Origin: Allokutzneria sp. NRRL B-24872
Lineage (GTDB): Bacteria > Actinomycetota > Actinomycetes > Mycobacteriales > Pseudonocardiaceae
Assembly (NCBI RefSeq): GCF_002155965.1
Contig: NZ_MUMH01000073.1
Coordinates: forward strand, 1 to 60,920
DNA: 60,920 nucleotides
Reading direction: 5' to 3'
Below are positions 35,301-44,364 of this stretch, in pieces. Position numbers and translations under genes: made by a program. A model generated the notes under the pieces. That model was not told the DNA's origin. It saw only the letters and a program-made list of their open reading frames with translations, and did no database searches. The stretch's first letter is position 1. Each line of letters starts with the position of its first letter.

Positions 35301-36014
35301 ATGCCCATCAGCAGGTTGGCGCGCAGATTCGCAACGGTGACCGCGGCGGTCGCCATGTCGGTCTTCTTCATGTCCGCGGGCTACGCCGGCGCCGCCACGG
35401 TGGACGCCGACGTTGACGCGAAGGTCGGCGCGAACGTCGGCGTCGGGGTCAGGCTTCCCGTCAAGGTCGGCGTCGGTGTCGGCGTCAAGGCCCCGATCAA
35501 GGTCGGCGTCGGCGTTGGCGGCCCGATCCGGGTCGGTGTCGGCGTCAAGGCCCCGATCCGCGTCGGTGTCGGCGCGGGTGTCGGCGTTGGCGTCGGTGCC
35601 GGCGTTGGCGTCGGTGCGAACCTCGGCGTCAAGGTCAAGCTGCCGATCAGGGTCGGCATCGGCATCGGCGCGAAGGTCGACGCTGACGTCGACGCGGGTG
35701 TCGGCGTCGGCGCCGGTCGCTCCGCCGCCCCGAAGCTCGTCGACGCCAAGGTCGACGCGAAGGTGGACGCCGCCGCCGGTGTCCGCGTCTCCGCGGCTGA
35801 CCTGAAGGTCAAGCTGGCCGCCAAGGTCGACGCCAAGGTCGACGTGGCCGCGGCCGTGAAGCTCGACAAGATCGGCGCGTGCGTCAGCGCCCCGAGCATC
35901 GGCGCCTCCGCGTCGGCGAACCCGGCCGTCAAGGTCGGCGGCGGTGGCATCCTCGGCGCCCTGAGCATCAAGCCGAAGATCACCGGTCTGAACGCCTGCG
36001 TCGGCATCGGCTGA
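35301..36014 (+). CDS. Secreted Val/Gly/Ala-rich repeat protein
   Basis: A 237-residue exported protein of unknown function. A signal peptide (basic start, hydrophobic core, AGAA cleavage region near residue 35) precedes a mature chain of strictly alternating valine: VDADVDAKVGANVGVGV, then repeated KAPI-K/R-VGVGVG units, GVGVGVGAGVGVGA, and later VDAKVDAKVDA. The i,i+2 valine pattern predicts long amphipathic beta strands. Two Cys lie near the C-terminus (GACVSAP and NACVGIG), probably a disulfide. No charged enzyme motifs are seen. The ATG has an AGGAGG site 11 bases upstream. It is monocistronic, with a strong terminator. A surface, structural or amyloid-like role is a guess. Confidence 0.82.
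   Translation: MPISRLARRFATVTAAVAMSVFFMSAGYAGAATVDADVDAKVGANVGVGVRLPVKVGVGVGVKAPIKVGVGVGGPIRVGVGVKAPIRVGVGAGVGVGVGAGVGVGANLGVKVKLPIRVGIGIGAKVDADVDAGVGVGAGRSAAPKLVDAKVDAKVDAAAGVRVSAADLKVKLAAKVDAKVDVAAAVKLDKIGACVSAPSIGASASANPAVKVGGGGILGALSIKPKITGLNACVGIG
35440..35660 (+). repeat. Degenerate in-frame GTCGGCGT-type repeats
   Basis: The coding strand carries tandem variants of GTCGGCGTCGGTGTC interrupted by AAGGCCCCGATC segments (two near copies around 35490 and 35550). They encode VGVGVG and KAPI/GPI repeats. The sequence diversity between copies shows selection at the protein level, not a fresh DNA expansion. Confidence 0.8.
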
Positions 36015-36032
36015 TCCAGCGCACCAGCACTG

Positions 36033-36069
36033 AAGCGGGAGCCCCGGTCATCGACCGGGGCTCCCGCTT
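36033..36069. terminator. Bidirectional intrinsic terminator
   Basis: Perfect 17-bp stem (AAGCGGGAGCCCCGGTC and its complement) with a 3-nt loop, 19 bp after the repeat-protein stop and followed by TTT. It also faces the end of the convergent conservon operon. Confidence 0.92.
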
Positions 36070-36091
36070 TGCGTCTGTCGTCCGGGGAGGG

Positions 36092-36691
36092 TCAGGCGCC
36101 GACCGTCATCCACTGCCGCATCGCGTGCTCGACCAGGGTGATCAGCGCGTGCTTGGTGGATTCCTTGGTGCGCGCGTCGCAGGTGACGATCGGGATGGAG
36201 TCGTCGATCGTGAGCGCGTCGCGGACGTCTTCGATGCGGTGGTGCAGCATGCCGTCGAAGCAGTTGAGCGCGACGATGTAGGGCAGCTGGCGGTCGTCGA
36301 AGAAGTCGATGGAGGCGAAGGCGTCGGCGAGCCTGCGGGTGTCCACCAGCACGACCGCGCCGATGGCTCCGCGGACGAGGTCGTCCCACATGAACCAGAA
36401 GCGGTGCTGGCCGGGCGTGCCGAACAGGTACAGGATCAGGTCCTGGTCCAGCGAGACGCGGCCGAAGTCCATCGCCACCGTGGTGGTGACCTTGCCGGGC
36501 GTCGCCGAGAGGTCGTCGACGCCGACGCTGGCCTCGGTCATCACGGCTTCGGTGGTCAGCGGAACGATCTCGGAGACCGAACCGACGAACGTCGTCTTCC
36601 CCACCCCGAAGCCGCCGGCGACCACGATCTTCGCCGAGGTCGTCGCCTGCCGGGTGTCCGGCGTGTGCGGGTCAAAGCCTGCGGAGGCCAC
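36092..36691 (-). CDS. Conservon small GTPase (CvnD-like)
   Basis: A 199-residue Ras-like GTP-binding protein, fourth component of an actinobacterial conservon. The P-loop GGFGVGKTT is at residues 26-34, switch II is FGTPGQHRFWF, and the usual NKxD base-recognition motif is altered to NCFD. In characterised conservons the GTPase associates at the membrane with the CvnA sensor, CvnB and CvnC, in a manner likened to a G-protein-coupled receptor. GTG start, overlapping the cvnC gene by 20 bp. Confidence 0.9.
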   Translation of the reverse strand: MASAGFDPHTPDTRQATTSAKIVVAGGFGVGKTTFVGSVSEIVPLTTEAVMTEASVGVDDLSATPGKVTTTVAMDFGRVSLDQDLILYLFGTPGQHRFWFMWDDLVRGAIGAVVLVDTRRLADAFASIDFFDDRQLPYIVALNCFDGMLHHRIEDVRDALTIDDSIPIVTCDARTKESTKHALITLVEHAMRQWMTVGA

Positions 36692-37283
36692 TCAGCACCC
36701 TTTCGAGGAACCCGAGGGACGGCCGGTCCCCCATGACCAAGCCGCTCTGGTGGATCATGACGAGGCCGAGGCCCGCCATGTCACCGATCAATACGCGTAC
36801 CACGCCCAGTGGCAAACGCAAGTGCGCGGCGACTTCTGCAACCGATCGGGTCTCCAGGCAGAGCCCGCAGATCGACCTGTGCTCTGGCAGCACGGCAGCG
36901 TCCCGTTCCCGGCCGCGGTCGCTGGTGGAGATCAGCGCCTCGATGGCCAGGTCGTAGTCGGGCCGCGTGCGCCCGCCGGTCCGGGTGTAGGGCCGGACCA
37001 GCGAACCGGACTCGGTGAACGGGTCGGGCTCGTGCACGACCTGCTGCGCGGGGACCGAGGGGATCGGGGACTCGTCCACCGCTCCGCCGCCGAACAGGTC
37101 CGCGCCGGGCCCGCCGAACAGGCCGGTCCCGCCGAGGCCGTCGCGCGGCGACATCAGCGGGGGCTCCTGCGCGGACGCGCCGGCGCCCTCGCGCTCGTCC
37201 TCGGGTTCGTCGTAGCGGAATCCACCCAGCGCCCACTCCCGGTAGTCGAAGCGGTCACTGGAGAACCCGGGTCCCGTCGTCAT
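36672..37283 (-). CDS. Conservon DUF742 protein (CvnC-like)
   Basis: A 203-residue protein. The N-terminal ~90 residues are Gly/Pro/Asp-rich and probably disordered; the C-terminal ~110 residues are the DUF742 winged-helix domain, recognised by SLVRPYTRTGGRTRP, ALISTSDRG, RSICGLCLETRSVAEVAAHL and LPLGVVRVLIGDMAGLGLV. DUF742 always accompanies roadblock and GTPase genes in conservons and is thought to mediate complex assembly. ATG start at 37283. It lies 28 bp after cvnB. Confidence 0.9.
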   Translation of the reverse strand: MTTGPGFSSDRFDYREWALGGFRYDEPEDEREGAGASAQEPPLMSPRDGLGGTGLFGGPGADLFGGGAVDESPIPSVPAQQVVHEPDPFTESGSLVRPYTRTGGRTRPDYDLAIEALISTSDRGRERDAAVLPEHRSICGLCLETRSVAEVAAHLRLPLGVVRVLIGDMAGLGLVMIHQSGLVMGDRPSLGFLERVLSGLRRL

Positions 37284-37311
37284 CGCGACCTCACCCCACC
37301 CGACTCCTCAC

Positions 37312-37734
37312 TTACCTGCGCGAGACGCCCTGCAGCTGCGCCCGCAACTCCGGCGTGAGCTGCTGGCCGACCCGGTCCACGAGCAGGGTCATCTCGTAGG
37401 CGACCAGGCCGATGTCGCAGTTCGGCGCCGCGAGCACGGACAGGCAGGCACCGTTGCTGATCGACATGAGGAACAGGTAACCCCGCTCCATCTCCACCAC
37501 GGTCTGTGCGACGTTGCCCGCCTCGAAACACCGCGCCGCTCCCTGGGTGAGGCTGACCAAACCGGACGACACCGCGGCGAGCTGTTCGCCGCGATCGCGC
37601 GGCAGTCCCTGGGACGCGGCGAGCAGCAGGCCGTCCGCCGAGACCACGACCGTGTGGGCGACGCCCGGGACTCTGCGCACGAAGTCGGTGATCAACCAAC
37701 CGAAGGTGCCAGGCTGCTGGACCGACTCGTTCAC
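37312..37734 (-). CDS. Conservon roadblock/LC7 protein (CvnB-like)
   Basis: A 140-residue roadblock/LC7 domain protein. The fold starts with FGWLITDFVRRVPGVAHTVVVSADGLLLAAS and contains the GEQLAAVSSGLVSL helix and MERGYLFLMSISNGACLSVLA strands, closely resembling Streptomyces CvnB. In conservons it likely acts as a GTPase regulator or scaffold for CvnD. Its ATG overlaps the cvnA stop by four bases, and cvnC follows after 28 bp. Confidence 0.92.
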   Translation of the reverse strand: MNESVQQPGTFGWLITDFVRRVPGVAHTVVVSADGLLLAASQGLPRDRGEQLAAVSSGLVSLTQGAARCFEAGNVAQTVVEMERGYLFLMSISNGACLSVLAAPNCDIGLVAYEMTLLVDRVGQQLTPELRAQLQGVSRR

Positions 37735-40700
37735 TGCTGCTCCTCGTCCTGACGGCCATGACCTGGGCCGGACTGCTCCGTCTGACCGCGGTCGGCGGCC
37801 AGCGTCTCAATCCTGGCATGCCGGCCTCTGCGCAGACCCTGCTGGAAGCTCGACATCCTGCCACGGACGTTGTCCGCCGTGCGAGGAGTCTGCGGGGCCT
37901 TGGCTGACGGAGCGGAGGCGGGGGCCTGCGAGCGGGGTGCCGCCGAGCCCGGCATGAGCTGGGCCTTCGGCACCCGCTTGGGCAGCCCCGCCGTGGTCAC
38001 GCCCTGGCTGACGGGGTTGTTGAGCAGCGAGTTCGCCGCCTCCCAGCCCTCGTCACCCGGGGACTGCCACACCGACTGCGGCACGCTCGGCGCCGCGGTC
38101 TCTTCGGGCTCAGCCGCACGGGCGGGCCGCTGGCGCTTGGGCAGCGCGTTCGACCGCTGCTTCGGCGCGACCTCCGCCTTCGGCTGGGCTTCCGGCTTCG
38201 GCTGGGCTTCTGCCTTCGGTTGGACCAGCGGCTCGTCGACGGTCGCGCTGAGCGCGGGCTCGCCGAGCGGCATCTCCCTTGCGGGCGCGGCCTGCTGGGG
38301 CTCGGCCGCCTGGAACCACTGGGACAGGATCTCCTCGTATATCGGCAGCCGCTCGGTCGGCGCGTCGTCGCGGGGGATCTCCCTCGGCCGGGTGCCGTTG
38401 AAGCCCTGCTGGGCGGGAGCCGCGGCGGGCGCGGGATCGCAGGAGCCGGAGAACTCGCCGTTGAGCTCGGGGTGCTGGTCCTCGTAGCGCACCGGGGGCT
38501 GCTCGTCGCCGGGCAGCTTCGGCGGCTTGGCCGGGTCCAGCTCGCCGTCGGCCGCGACCACCTGGATGTCCAGGTCCAGCGGCGGGATGTCCTTCTTGGC
38601 GGGCTGCTCGGCTTCGGCCTCGGTGTCGGTCTCAGCCTCGGGCTCGGTGCCGTCGGCCTCGGCGAGCGCGCGCGTGACGTCGCCGACCGTCAGCGGCGGG
38701 GTGCCGCTCACGCTCGGGTAGCTCGACGCCTGGCTGGTCTCGGCCGGGGTGTGCACGAACAGCGAGTTCGTGTGGAACTCCGGCTCGGGCTGGCTCGGCT
38801 GGCTGACCGGAGCGGGCTGGCTGGGTGCGCTGGGCTGGCTGGGCGCGCTCACCGCGGCCACGCCGGTCACGGTGCCGGTGACCGGGCCACCGAGGGTGGT
38901 GGTGCGCGGCGGGACCGGCTGCACCAGGTCGGCCGGGATGACCACGAGCGCGGTGGTGCCGCCCTCGATGTCCTCGTTGGAGCGCAGCTTGACCTGGACC
39001 TGGTGCCGCTTGGCCAGCCTGCCGACCACGAACAGGCCCATCCGGCGGGACACCGCGACGTCGACGTCCGGCGGCTCGGCGAGGCGCTGGTTGGCCTCGC
39101 GGATCTCGCCGTCGGGCATGCCGACGCCCCGGTCGGAGATCTCCACGGCCAGCTCGCCCTTGCGGGTCCGCGCGGTCCGCACGACGACCTTGGTCTGCGG
39201 GTCGGAGAAGGCGGTGGCGTTGTCCAGCAGCTCGGCGACCAGGTGCACGAGGTCGTTCACCGCGCGGCCCTGGATCGCCAGGTCGGGCGCCTGGCCGACC
39301 TGGACCCTGGCGTACTGCTCGACCTCGGAGACCGCGGCGCCGATGACGTCGGAGATCGGCACCGGCTTGGTGAGCCTGCGGGTGAGGTCGTTGCCGGAGA
39401 GCACCAGCAGGTTCTCGCTGTTGCGGCGCATCCGGGTGGCCAGGTGGTCCAGCTCGAAGAGGTTGGACAGCTGGTCGGGGTCCTGCTCGTCCTGCTCCAG
39501 CCGGTCGATCAGGTTCAGCTGCCGCTCCACCAGCGCCTGGCTGCGCCGGGAGAGGTTGACGAACATCGAGTTGACGTTGTCGCGCAGGATCGCCTGCTCG
39601 GCGGCCAGCCGGACGGCCTCGCCGTGCACCGCGTCGAAGGAGCGGGCCACCTGGCCGATCTCCTCGGTGGTGTGCACGGGCACCGGGGCCACGGCGATCT
39701 TGGCGGCCGCGGTCGGGTTCGGCGCGGCGAGGATCTTCTCGACGGCGTCGGGCAACTGGTGGTCGGCGACGGCGAGCGCGGTCTTGCGCAGCACGCGCAG
39801 CGGGCGCAGCAGGGACCGGGCGACGAACAGCGCCAGGATGACCGCGAGGGCCAGGGCGCCGAGCACGAGCGCGGAGTCGCGGACGGCGTTGGTGCTGGCC
39901 GTGGTCGCCAGGCTGGAGCTGTCGTTGCGCAGCTGCTCCAGCAGTTTGGACTCGACGTCGTAGATCAGGTTCACGGTCAGCGTCGCCGCGACGTCCCACT
40001 GCTCGGGGGTCGCGGTGAGCTGCTGGTTGGCCTCGGCGTTCTGCAGCGCCGATTCCTCGATGTTGTTGGCGACGTCGACGATGAAGCCGGTCACCATGTC
40101 GTCGAAGAGCCTGCGCTGCTCGGAGGTCGCGGCCTTGCGGAAGTCGTTGCGCGCGGCCTGCAGCTCGGCGTCGACGGCGAGCAGCTGGCGCAGCTGGCCG
40201 GGCGCGAACTTCTTCTGCTGCAACGCATCCAGCAGGATCGCCCGCTTGCGCGAGGTCTGCTCCTTGACCCTGGCCACCGAGAGCACGCTGCCCTGCAGGT
40301 TCATCAGGGCCGGGTTGTCGGTCTGGGCGAGGCCGAGCTCGGTCAGCGAGAGCAGTTCGTCGATGGACTCGCTGTAGGAGCGCAGCAGCGCTTCCTCGGG
40401 GTAGCGGGAGTCCGGTCCCTGGACGGCTTGGCGGAGCTTGGTGAGCCGGTCGAGCTGCTGGGCGGCCTTGTCGTAGATCGTGGCGTGGCCGGGGGACAGT
40501 TCCGGGCCCAGTTCCTTGACCTGCTTGCGGAACTCGTCGACCGAGTCGACGACGCGCTTGCGCTGGCGCTCCATCACGACCTGGTCGCCGCTGCGCCCGC
40601 TGGAGACGAAGCGCACGGTCAGGTCGCGCTCGCGCTGGAGGTTGTGCACCAGGACGGAGACCGTGCCGCTCAGGCGGACCTGGTTGGCCAACTGCTCCAG

Positions 40701-41000
40701 CTTGGTCGCGGCGGCGAGGTCGCTGGTCACCCGGAGCCCGCCGAGCGCGAGGGCCGCGACGGTGGGGATGAGCAGGACGGCCAGCAGTTTGGTCCGCAGT
40801 CGCCAGTTCCGCAGCCGCCACCGCGAGGCGGGCGGGTCCTGTTCGGTGTCGGTCACCGGCGCCACGGTGGACTCGGCGGCGTGATCGCCGGCCTCGCCTC
40901 CGTCACGCTTCGCAGCCGTCCCGTCACCCGTTTCAGGGTTTTCGGGTGGAAGGGCTTCCCCTTCACCGGTCCGGCTGGGACCTCTCTCTCGACGCGCCAC
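37731..41000 (-). CDS. Conservon sensor histidine kinase with nitrate-sensing domain (CvnA-like)
   Basis: A 1,089-residue membrane sensor. TM1 at about residues 70-88 (KLLAVLLIPTVAALALGGL), then a long extracytoplasmic NIT-type domain rich in helices (residues ~95-360), TM2 near 370-390, a HAMP-like segment, a DHp-like helix region (NLSRRSQALVERQLNLIDRLE) without an obvious H-box His in the usual place, and a HATPase with DLVHLVAELLDNATAFS and DRGVGMP. The last ~400 residues are Pro/Gln/Glu-rich and disordered. GTG 41000 is chosen for a spaced AGAGGA site and because the frame upstream becomes antisense to the neighbouring gene. Overlaps cvnB. Confidence 0.88.
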   Translation of the reverse strand: MARRERGPSRTGEGEALPPENPETGDGTAAKRDGGEAGDHAAESTVAPVTDTEQDPPASRWRLRNWRLRTKLLAVLLIPTVAALALGGLRVTSDLAAATKLEQLANQVRLSGTVSVLVHNLQRERDLTVRFVSSGRSGDQVVMERQRKRVVDSVDEFRKQVKELGPELSPGHATIYDKAAQQLDRLTKLRQAVQGPDSRYPEEALLRSYSESIDELLSLTELGLAQTDNPALMNLQGSVLSVARVKEQTSRKRAILLDALQQKKFAPGQLRQLLAVDAELQAARNDFRKAATSEQRRLFDDMVTGFIVDVANNIEESALQNAEANQQLTATPEQWDVAATLTVNLIYDVESKLLEQLRNDSSSLATTASTNAVRDSALVLGALALAVILALFVARSLLRPLRVLRKTALAVADHQLPDAVEKILAAPNPTAAAKIAVAPVPVHTTEEIGQVARSFDAVHGEAVRLAAEQAILRDNVNSMFVNLSRRSQALVERQLNLIDRLEQDEQDPDQLSNLFELDHLATRMRRNSENLLVLSGNDLTRRLTKPVPISDVIGAAVSEVEQYARVQVGQAPDLAIQGRAVNDLVHLVAELLDNATAFSDPQTKVVVRTARTRKGELAVEISDRGVGMPDGEIREANQRLAEPPDVDVAVSRRMGLFVVGRLAKRHQVQVKLRSNEDIEGGTTALVVIPADLVQPVPPRTTTLGGPVTGTVTGVAAVSAPSQPSAPSQPAPVSQPSQPEPEFHTNSLFVHTPAETSQASSYPSVSGTPPLTVGDVTRALAEADGTEPEAETDTEAEAEQPAKKDIPPLDLDIQVVAADGELDPAKPPKLPGDEQPPVRYEDQHPELNGEFSGSCDPAPAAAPAQQGFNGTRPREIPRDDAPTERLPIYEEILSQWFQAAEPQQAAPAREMPLGEPALSATVDEPLVQPKAEAQPKPEAQPKAEVAPKQRSNALPKRQRPARAAEPEETAAPSVPQSVWQSPGDEGWEAANSLLNNPVSQGVTTAGLPKRVPKAQLMPGSAAPRSQAPASAPSAKAPQTPRTADNVRGRMSSFQQGLRRGRHARIETLAADRGQTEQSGPGHGRQDEEQQ

Positions 41001-41312
41001 CCTGGGCTTCCTCTTCCGGCAGCAGTAACTCGATCCCTCCCCGGACCGAGGTCGGACTTGCGAATGCGGGCCGCATTGCAGCACAGTCCCAGCCGCCAAC
41101 GCCAGTCTCACCGGCGCTGACCAGCGGACTTCCCCTGCGACAGGGCCACGGGTCGCTAGCCAGGGGAGCGTAGTGGTACGGACCAGCGAACGGGAAGATG
41201 AGACAGCGGACAGTGTCTGAAGTTGTGACTCTATTCCCTCTTGTGGGTGGATAGCATCGCCACGCCTTCCCCGGCATGTCACCGTGAGTTGATCACAGAA
41301 CGAGGAGTCGGC
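41001..41312. promoter_or_regulatory. Divergent region between conservon and solute-binding gene
   Basis: A 312-bp gap holding promoters for the conservon (minus) and the binding lipoprotein (plus). Near 41223-41260 there are TTGTGA and TAGCAT-like hexamers but with a spacing too long for a standard promoter. I see no clear palindrome. A shared regulatory region would fit the proposed functional link between the two units. Confidence 0.35.
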
Positions 41313-42296
41313 ATGACCATCCGAGCCTTCCGGCGCGCGTTCGCGCTGCTGGCCAGCGCGGTCGTGCTGGCGAGCACCAGCGGTTGCGGGCTGTTCACCA
41401 GCACGGAGCAGGCCTCCGCGCCCAAGCCGGAGCGCGGCACGCTGCGCATCGGCGTGCTGCCCAGCGTCGACGTGGCCCCGCTCTACCTGGCGCGCAACGA
41501 GAAGCTGTTCGCCGACGCGGGGCTTCAGGTCGAGCTGATCGTTGTCAACGACGACAACTCCGCGGTGCAGCAGCTGGAGAGCCAGACCCTCGACATCGCC
41601 TTCGCCAGCCACGTCACGCTGCTGCGCGCCGTGCACTCCGGCAAGGAGCTGCAGTTGCAGGGCGAGGCCTACCAGGCGGCCCGCAACACCATGGCCCTGG
41701 TCACGCTCGCCGACTCCGACTACGACAACCCGGGTGAGATCCAGAAGCCGAAGATCGCGGTCAACCGCAAGGACGACCTCGGCACGCTGACCACCGAGAG
41801 CGTTTTGCAGACCGCAAACGTGCAGAAGAGCAACATCAAGTGGACGCCGATGGCGTTCGCGGACATGACGGCGGCGCTGAGCAACAAGTCCGTCGACGCC
41901 GCGTGGATGATGGAGCCCTGGATCACCAAGGCCCAGCGCTCGCTGGGTGCACGCGTGCTGACCGACACCGCGCGCGGCTACACCCTCGACTTCCCGATGT
42001 CCGGGTACGCCTCCAGCAAGAAGTTCGCCGACTCCTACCCGAAGACCCTCGCTGCATTCCGCAACGTGCTGGAGAAGGCGCAGGAGCTCGGCACCAACAA
42101 GCTCGCCGTGCAGGAGGTGCTGACCGAGTACGCGGAGGTCGACGCGCAGACCGCGGGCCTGGTCTCGGTGGGCACCTACCCGGTCTCGATCAACCCGGTC
42201 CGGCTCCAGCGGGTCGCCGACATGATGGAGACCTCGCAGCTGCTCACCAGCCGCCTCGACGTGCAGCAGCTGCTGCCTCCGGCGACGGTGTCCTAG
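41313..42296 (+). CDS. NMT1/SsuA-type ABC solute-binding lipoprotein (orphan)
   Basis: A 327-residue lipoprotein with lipobox STSGC. The mature protein is an NMT1-type type II binding fold (NitT/TauT family): LRIGVLPSVDVAPLYLARNEKLF is the family opening, ALSNKSVDAAWMMEPWITKAQ the substrate-site region. This family binds nitrate, sulfonates, pyrimidine precursors or related compounds. No permease or ATPase gene accompanies it, and it is divergent from a nitrate-sensing-domain histidine kinase, so it may present a ligand to the sensor or use a transporter elsewhere (inferred). ATG 41313 is chosen for its ACGAGGAG site. Confidence 0.88.
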   Translation: MTIRAFRRAFALLASAVVLASTSGCGLFTSTEQASAPKPERGTLRIGVLPSVDVAPLYLARNEKLFADAGLQVELIVVNDDNSAVQQLESQTLDIAFASHVTLLRAVHSGKELQLQGEAYQAARNTMALVTLADSDYDNPGEIQKPKIAVNRKDDLGTLTTESVLQTANVQKSNIKWTPMAFADMTAALSNKSVDAAWMMEPWITKAQRSLGARVLTDTARGYTLDFPMSGYASSKKFADSYPKTLAAFRNVLEKAQELGTNKLAVQEVLTEYAEVDAQTAGLVSVGTYPVSINPVRLQRVADMMETSQLLTSRLDVQQLLPPATVS

Positions 42297-42342
42297 CTCC
42301 TTATATATAGAACAGACTTCCGAAGTTCTGGTTGTCCCCTGA

Positions 42343-42374
42343 GAGGGGCGCCCCAGGGGCATGGGGCGCCCCTC
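42343..42374. terminator. Hairpin between convergent genes
   Basis: Perfect 13-bp stem (GAGGGGCGCCCCA / TGGGGCGCCCCTC) with a 6-nt loop, 46 bp after the binding-protein stop and 8 bp from the tctA stop. It lacks a T-run, but such GC-rich hairpins commonly end convergent units in actinomycetes. An imperfect inverted repeat (CAGACTTC/GAAGTTCTG) precedes it at 42313-42330. Confidence 0.7.
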
Positions 42375-42382
42375 ACGCGCGT

Positions 42383-43876
42383 CTAGGGAACCCTGCGCCG
42401 GGCCCGCGTCTTCATGATCAGCGGGACCACGACGGCCAGCAGCGCCAGCGCGAGCATCGCCTGCGCGAACGGCGTGCCGACGAGCGCGGCCGGATCGCCC
42501 TGGTTGACCAGCAGCGTCTTGCGCAGGTTGTCCTCGGCGATCGGCCCGAGGATCAGGCCGACGACCGCGGGCACCACCGGCCAGCCGTAGCGGCGCATCG
42601 CGTAGCTGAGCGCGCCGATCCCGAGCAGCACCAGCAGGCCCTGCCAGGACTGGCTGGAGGCGTAGGCGCCGAGCGAGGCGCACACGAGGATGCCCGCGTA
42701 GAGATAAGGACGCGGGATCTGCAGGATCTTCACCCAGATCCCGGCCAGCGGCAGGTTCAGCACCAGCAGCATCACGTTGCCGATGCACAGCGACGCGATC
42801 AGCGTCCACACCAGCTCGGGCTGCATCTCGAACAGCAGCGGCCCCGGCTGGATGCCGTAGCTGCCGAAGGCCGAGAGCATGATCGCCGCCGTCGCCGACG
42901 TGGGCAGCCCGAGCGTGAGCAGCGGGACCAGCACTCCGGCGACCGCGGCGTTGTTCGCGGCCTCGGGACCGGCGACGCCCTCGATCGCGCCCTTGCCGAA
43001 CTCCTCCGGGTGCTTGGACAGCTTCTTCTCCACCGCGTAGGAGAGGAAGGTCGTCACCACCGGACCGCCCGCGGGCATCACGCCGAGCGGGAAACCGATC
43101 GCGGTACCGCGCAGCCACGGCTTCCACGAGCGCTTCAGGTCCTCCTTCGGCAGCCACCACGTCCGGCTCACCGGCACCAGCTCCGGCGGCGCGTGCCGCA
43201 TCCGGGAGGCCACGTACAGCGTCTCCCCGACCGCGAACATGCCGACCGCGGCGATCACCACGTCCACACCGTTGGCCAGCTCGAACAGGCCGAAGGTGAA
43301 CCTCGGCTGGCCGGAGACCGAGTCGAGCCCGATCAGCCCGAGCGCGAGCCCGACCGACAGCGAGGCCACCCCGCGCAGCGGTGAGGAGCCGAGCATCGCC
43401 GAGACGGTGCAGAAGGCCAGCACCACCAGCGCGAAGTAGTCGGCCGAGGTCAGCGTCACCGCCCAGTCCGCCATCACCGGCGCGAGCAGGGCCAGCAGCA
43501 CCGTGCCGATCGTGCCCGCGACGAACGAGCCGATCGCCGCCGTGGCCAGCGCCTGGGCGCCGCGGCCGAGCTTGGCCATCTTGTTGCCCTCGAGCGCGGT
43601 GATGATCGACGCCGACTCGCCGGGGGTGTTGAGCAGGATCGAGGTGGTCGAGCCGCCGTACATGCCGCCGTAGAACACCCCGGCGAACAGGATGAACGCC
43701 GAGGTCGCGGGCACCGAGAAGGTGATCGGCAGCAGCAGTGCGACGGTCATCGCGGGGCCGATCCCGGGCAGCACCCCGACCAGCGTGCCCAGCAGCACGC
43801 CGAGCAGCGCGAACATCAGGCTCTCGGGGGTCAGGGCGGCGGCGAAGCCCTGCACGAGGTAGTCGAACGAGCTCAC
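42383..43876 (-). CDS. tctA: Tripartite tricarboxylate transporter, large permease TctA (copy 1)
   Basis: A 497-residue permease with about 11-12 hydrophobic helices. Family motifs are [20 protein letters not shown] and [19 protein letters not shown] in the first half and [32 protein letters not shown] in the second half, characteristic of TctA. It moves tricarboxylates or related carboxylic acids using the TctC binding protein. GTG 43876 fits the family start ([16 protein letters not shown]) and follows the tctB stop by one base. It is closely similar to copy 2 at 45.5-47 kb. Confidence 0.92.
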   Translation of the reverse strand: MSSFDYLVQGFAAALTPESLMFALLGVLLGTLVGVLPGIGPAMTVALLLPITFSVPATSAFILFAGVFYGGMYGGSTTSILLNTPGESASIITALEGNKMAKLGRGAQALATAAIGSFVAGTIGTVLLALLAPVMADWAVTLTSADYFALVVLAFCTVSAMLGSSPLRGVASLSVGLALGLIGLDSVSGQPRFTFGLFELANGVDVVIAAVGMFAVGETLYVASRMRHAPPELVPVSRTWWLPKEDLKRSWKPWLRGTAIGFPLGVMPAGGPVVTTFLSYAVEKKLSKHPEEFGKGAIEGVAGPEAANNAAVAGVLVPLLTLGLPTSATAAIMLSAFGSYGIQPGPLLFEMQPELVWTLIASLCIGNVMLLVLNLPLAGIWVKILQIPRPYLYAGILVCASLGAYASSQSWQGLLVLLGIGALSYAMRRYGWPVVPAVVGLILGPIAEDNLRKTLLVNQGDPAALVGTPFAQAMLALALLAVVVPLIMKTRARRRVP

Positions 43877-43877
43877 G

Positions 43878-44363
43878 TCACGTCCACATCTGGAAGGGGC
43901 CGCCGGGCAGGTACGCCCCGAGCCCGAACACGAAGATCGCCCACAGCCCGATGGCCAGCCCGAACGAGCTGGCCAGGACCACGAGCCAGCGGCGGGCACC
44001 GAGCGCGGCGGCGGTGCCCGCGAAGAGCACCGTCGCCGCGAGCGGCCAGCCGATCGGCTCGATGAGCAGCGCGTGCGCCGCGAAGAGCACGATCACCACG
44101 AGCATCGCCCGCCAGTCGGTGCGGCGGTCGGTGTCGACGTCCTCCCCCTCCTCCGGCGGAGCGGACTTGCCGCGCAGGACCTGCACGGCGAGCAGCACCG
44201 CGAGGACCACGAGGAGCCCGCCGATGAGGTAGGGGAACAGTCGCGGCCCGGCCGTCGCGGCGCTGCGCGGCACCACGATGGCCGGGGTCTGCACGAGGAC
44301 GTAGACGCCCGCTGCCGCGAGCAGTGCGACGAGGACGAGCTCGCCGCTGAAGCGCCGTACCAA
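43878..44363 (-). CDS. tctB: Tripartite tricarboxylate transporter, small permease TctB (copy 1)
   Basis: A 161-residue membrane protein with four hydrophobic helices, the DUF1468/TctB layout. The first helix begins [37 protein letters not shown] and [26 protein letters not shown] are typical TctB segments. A charged loop ([14 protein letters not shown]) separates the halves. ATG start one base after the tctC stop; one base gap to tctA. Confidence 0.9.
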   Translation of the reverse strand: MVRRFSGELVLVALLAAAGVYVLVQTPAIVVPRSAATAGPRLFPYLIGGLLVVLAVLLAVQVLRGKSAPPEEGEDVDTDRRTDWRAMLVVIVLFAAHALLIEPIGWPLAATVLFAGTAAALGARRWLVVLASSFGLAIGLWAIFVFGLGAYLPGGPFQMWT

Positions 44364-44364
44364 G

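Noticed and set aside
35440..35660. CRISPR-like repeats
   Set aside because: Repeats are in frame, degenerate at protein-selected positions and lack unique spacers; they encode the Val/Gly protein.
41001..43160. N-terminal extension making the conservon sensor kinase 1,809 residues
   Set aside because: The extra 720 residues run antisense to the solute-binding protein and tctA; the real kinase has TM1 near its start with a good GTG and ribosome-binding site at 41000.
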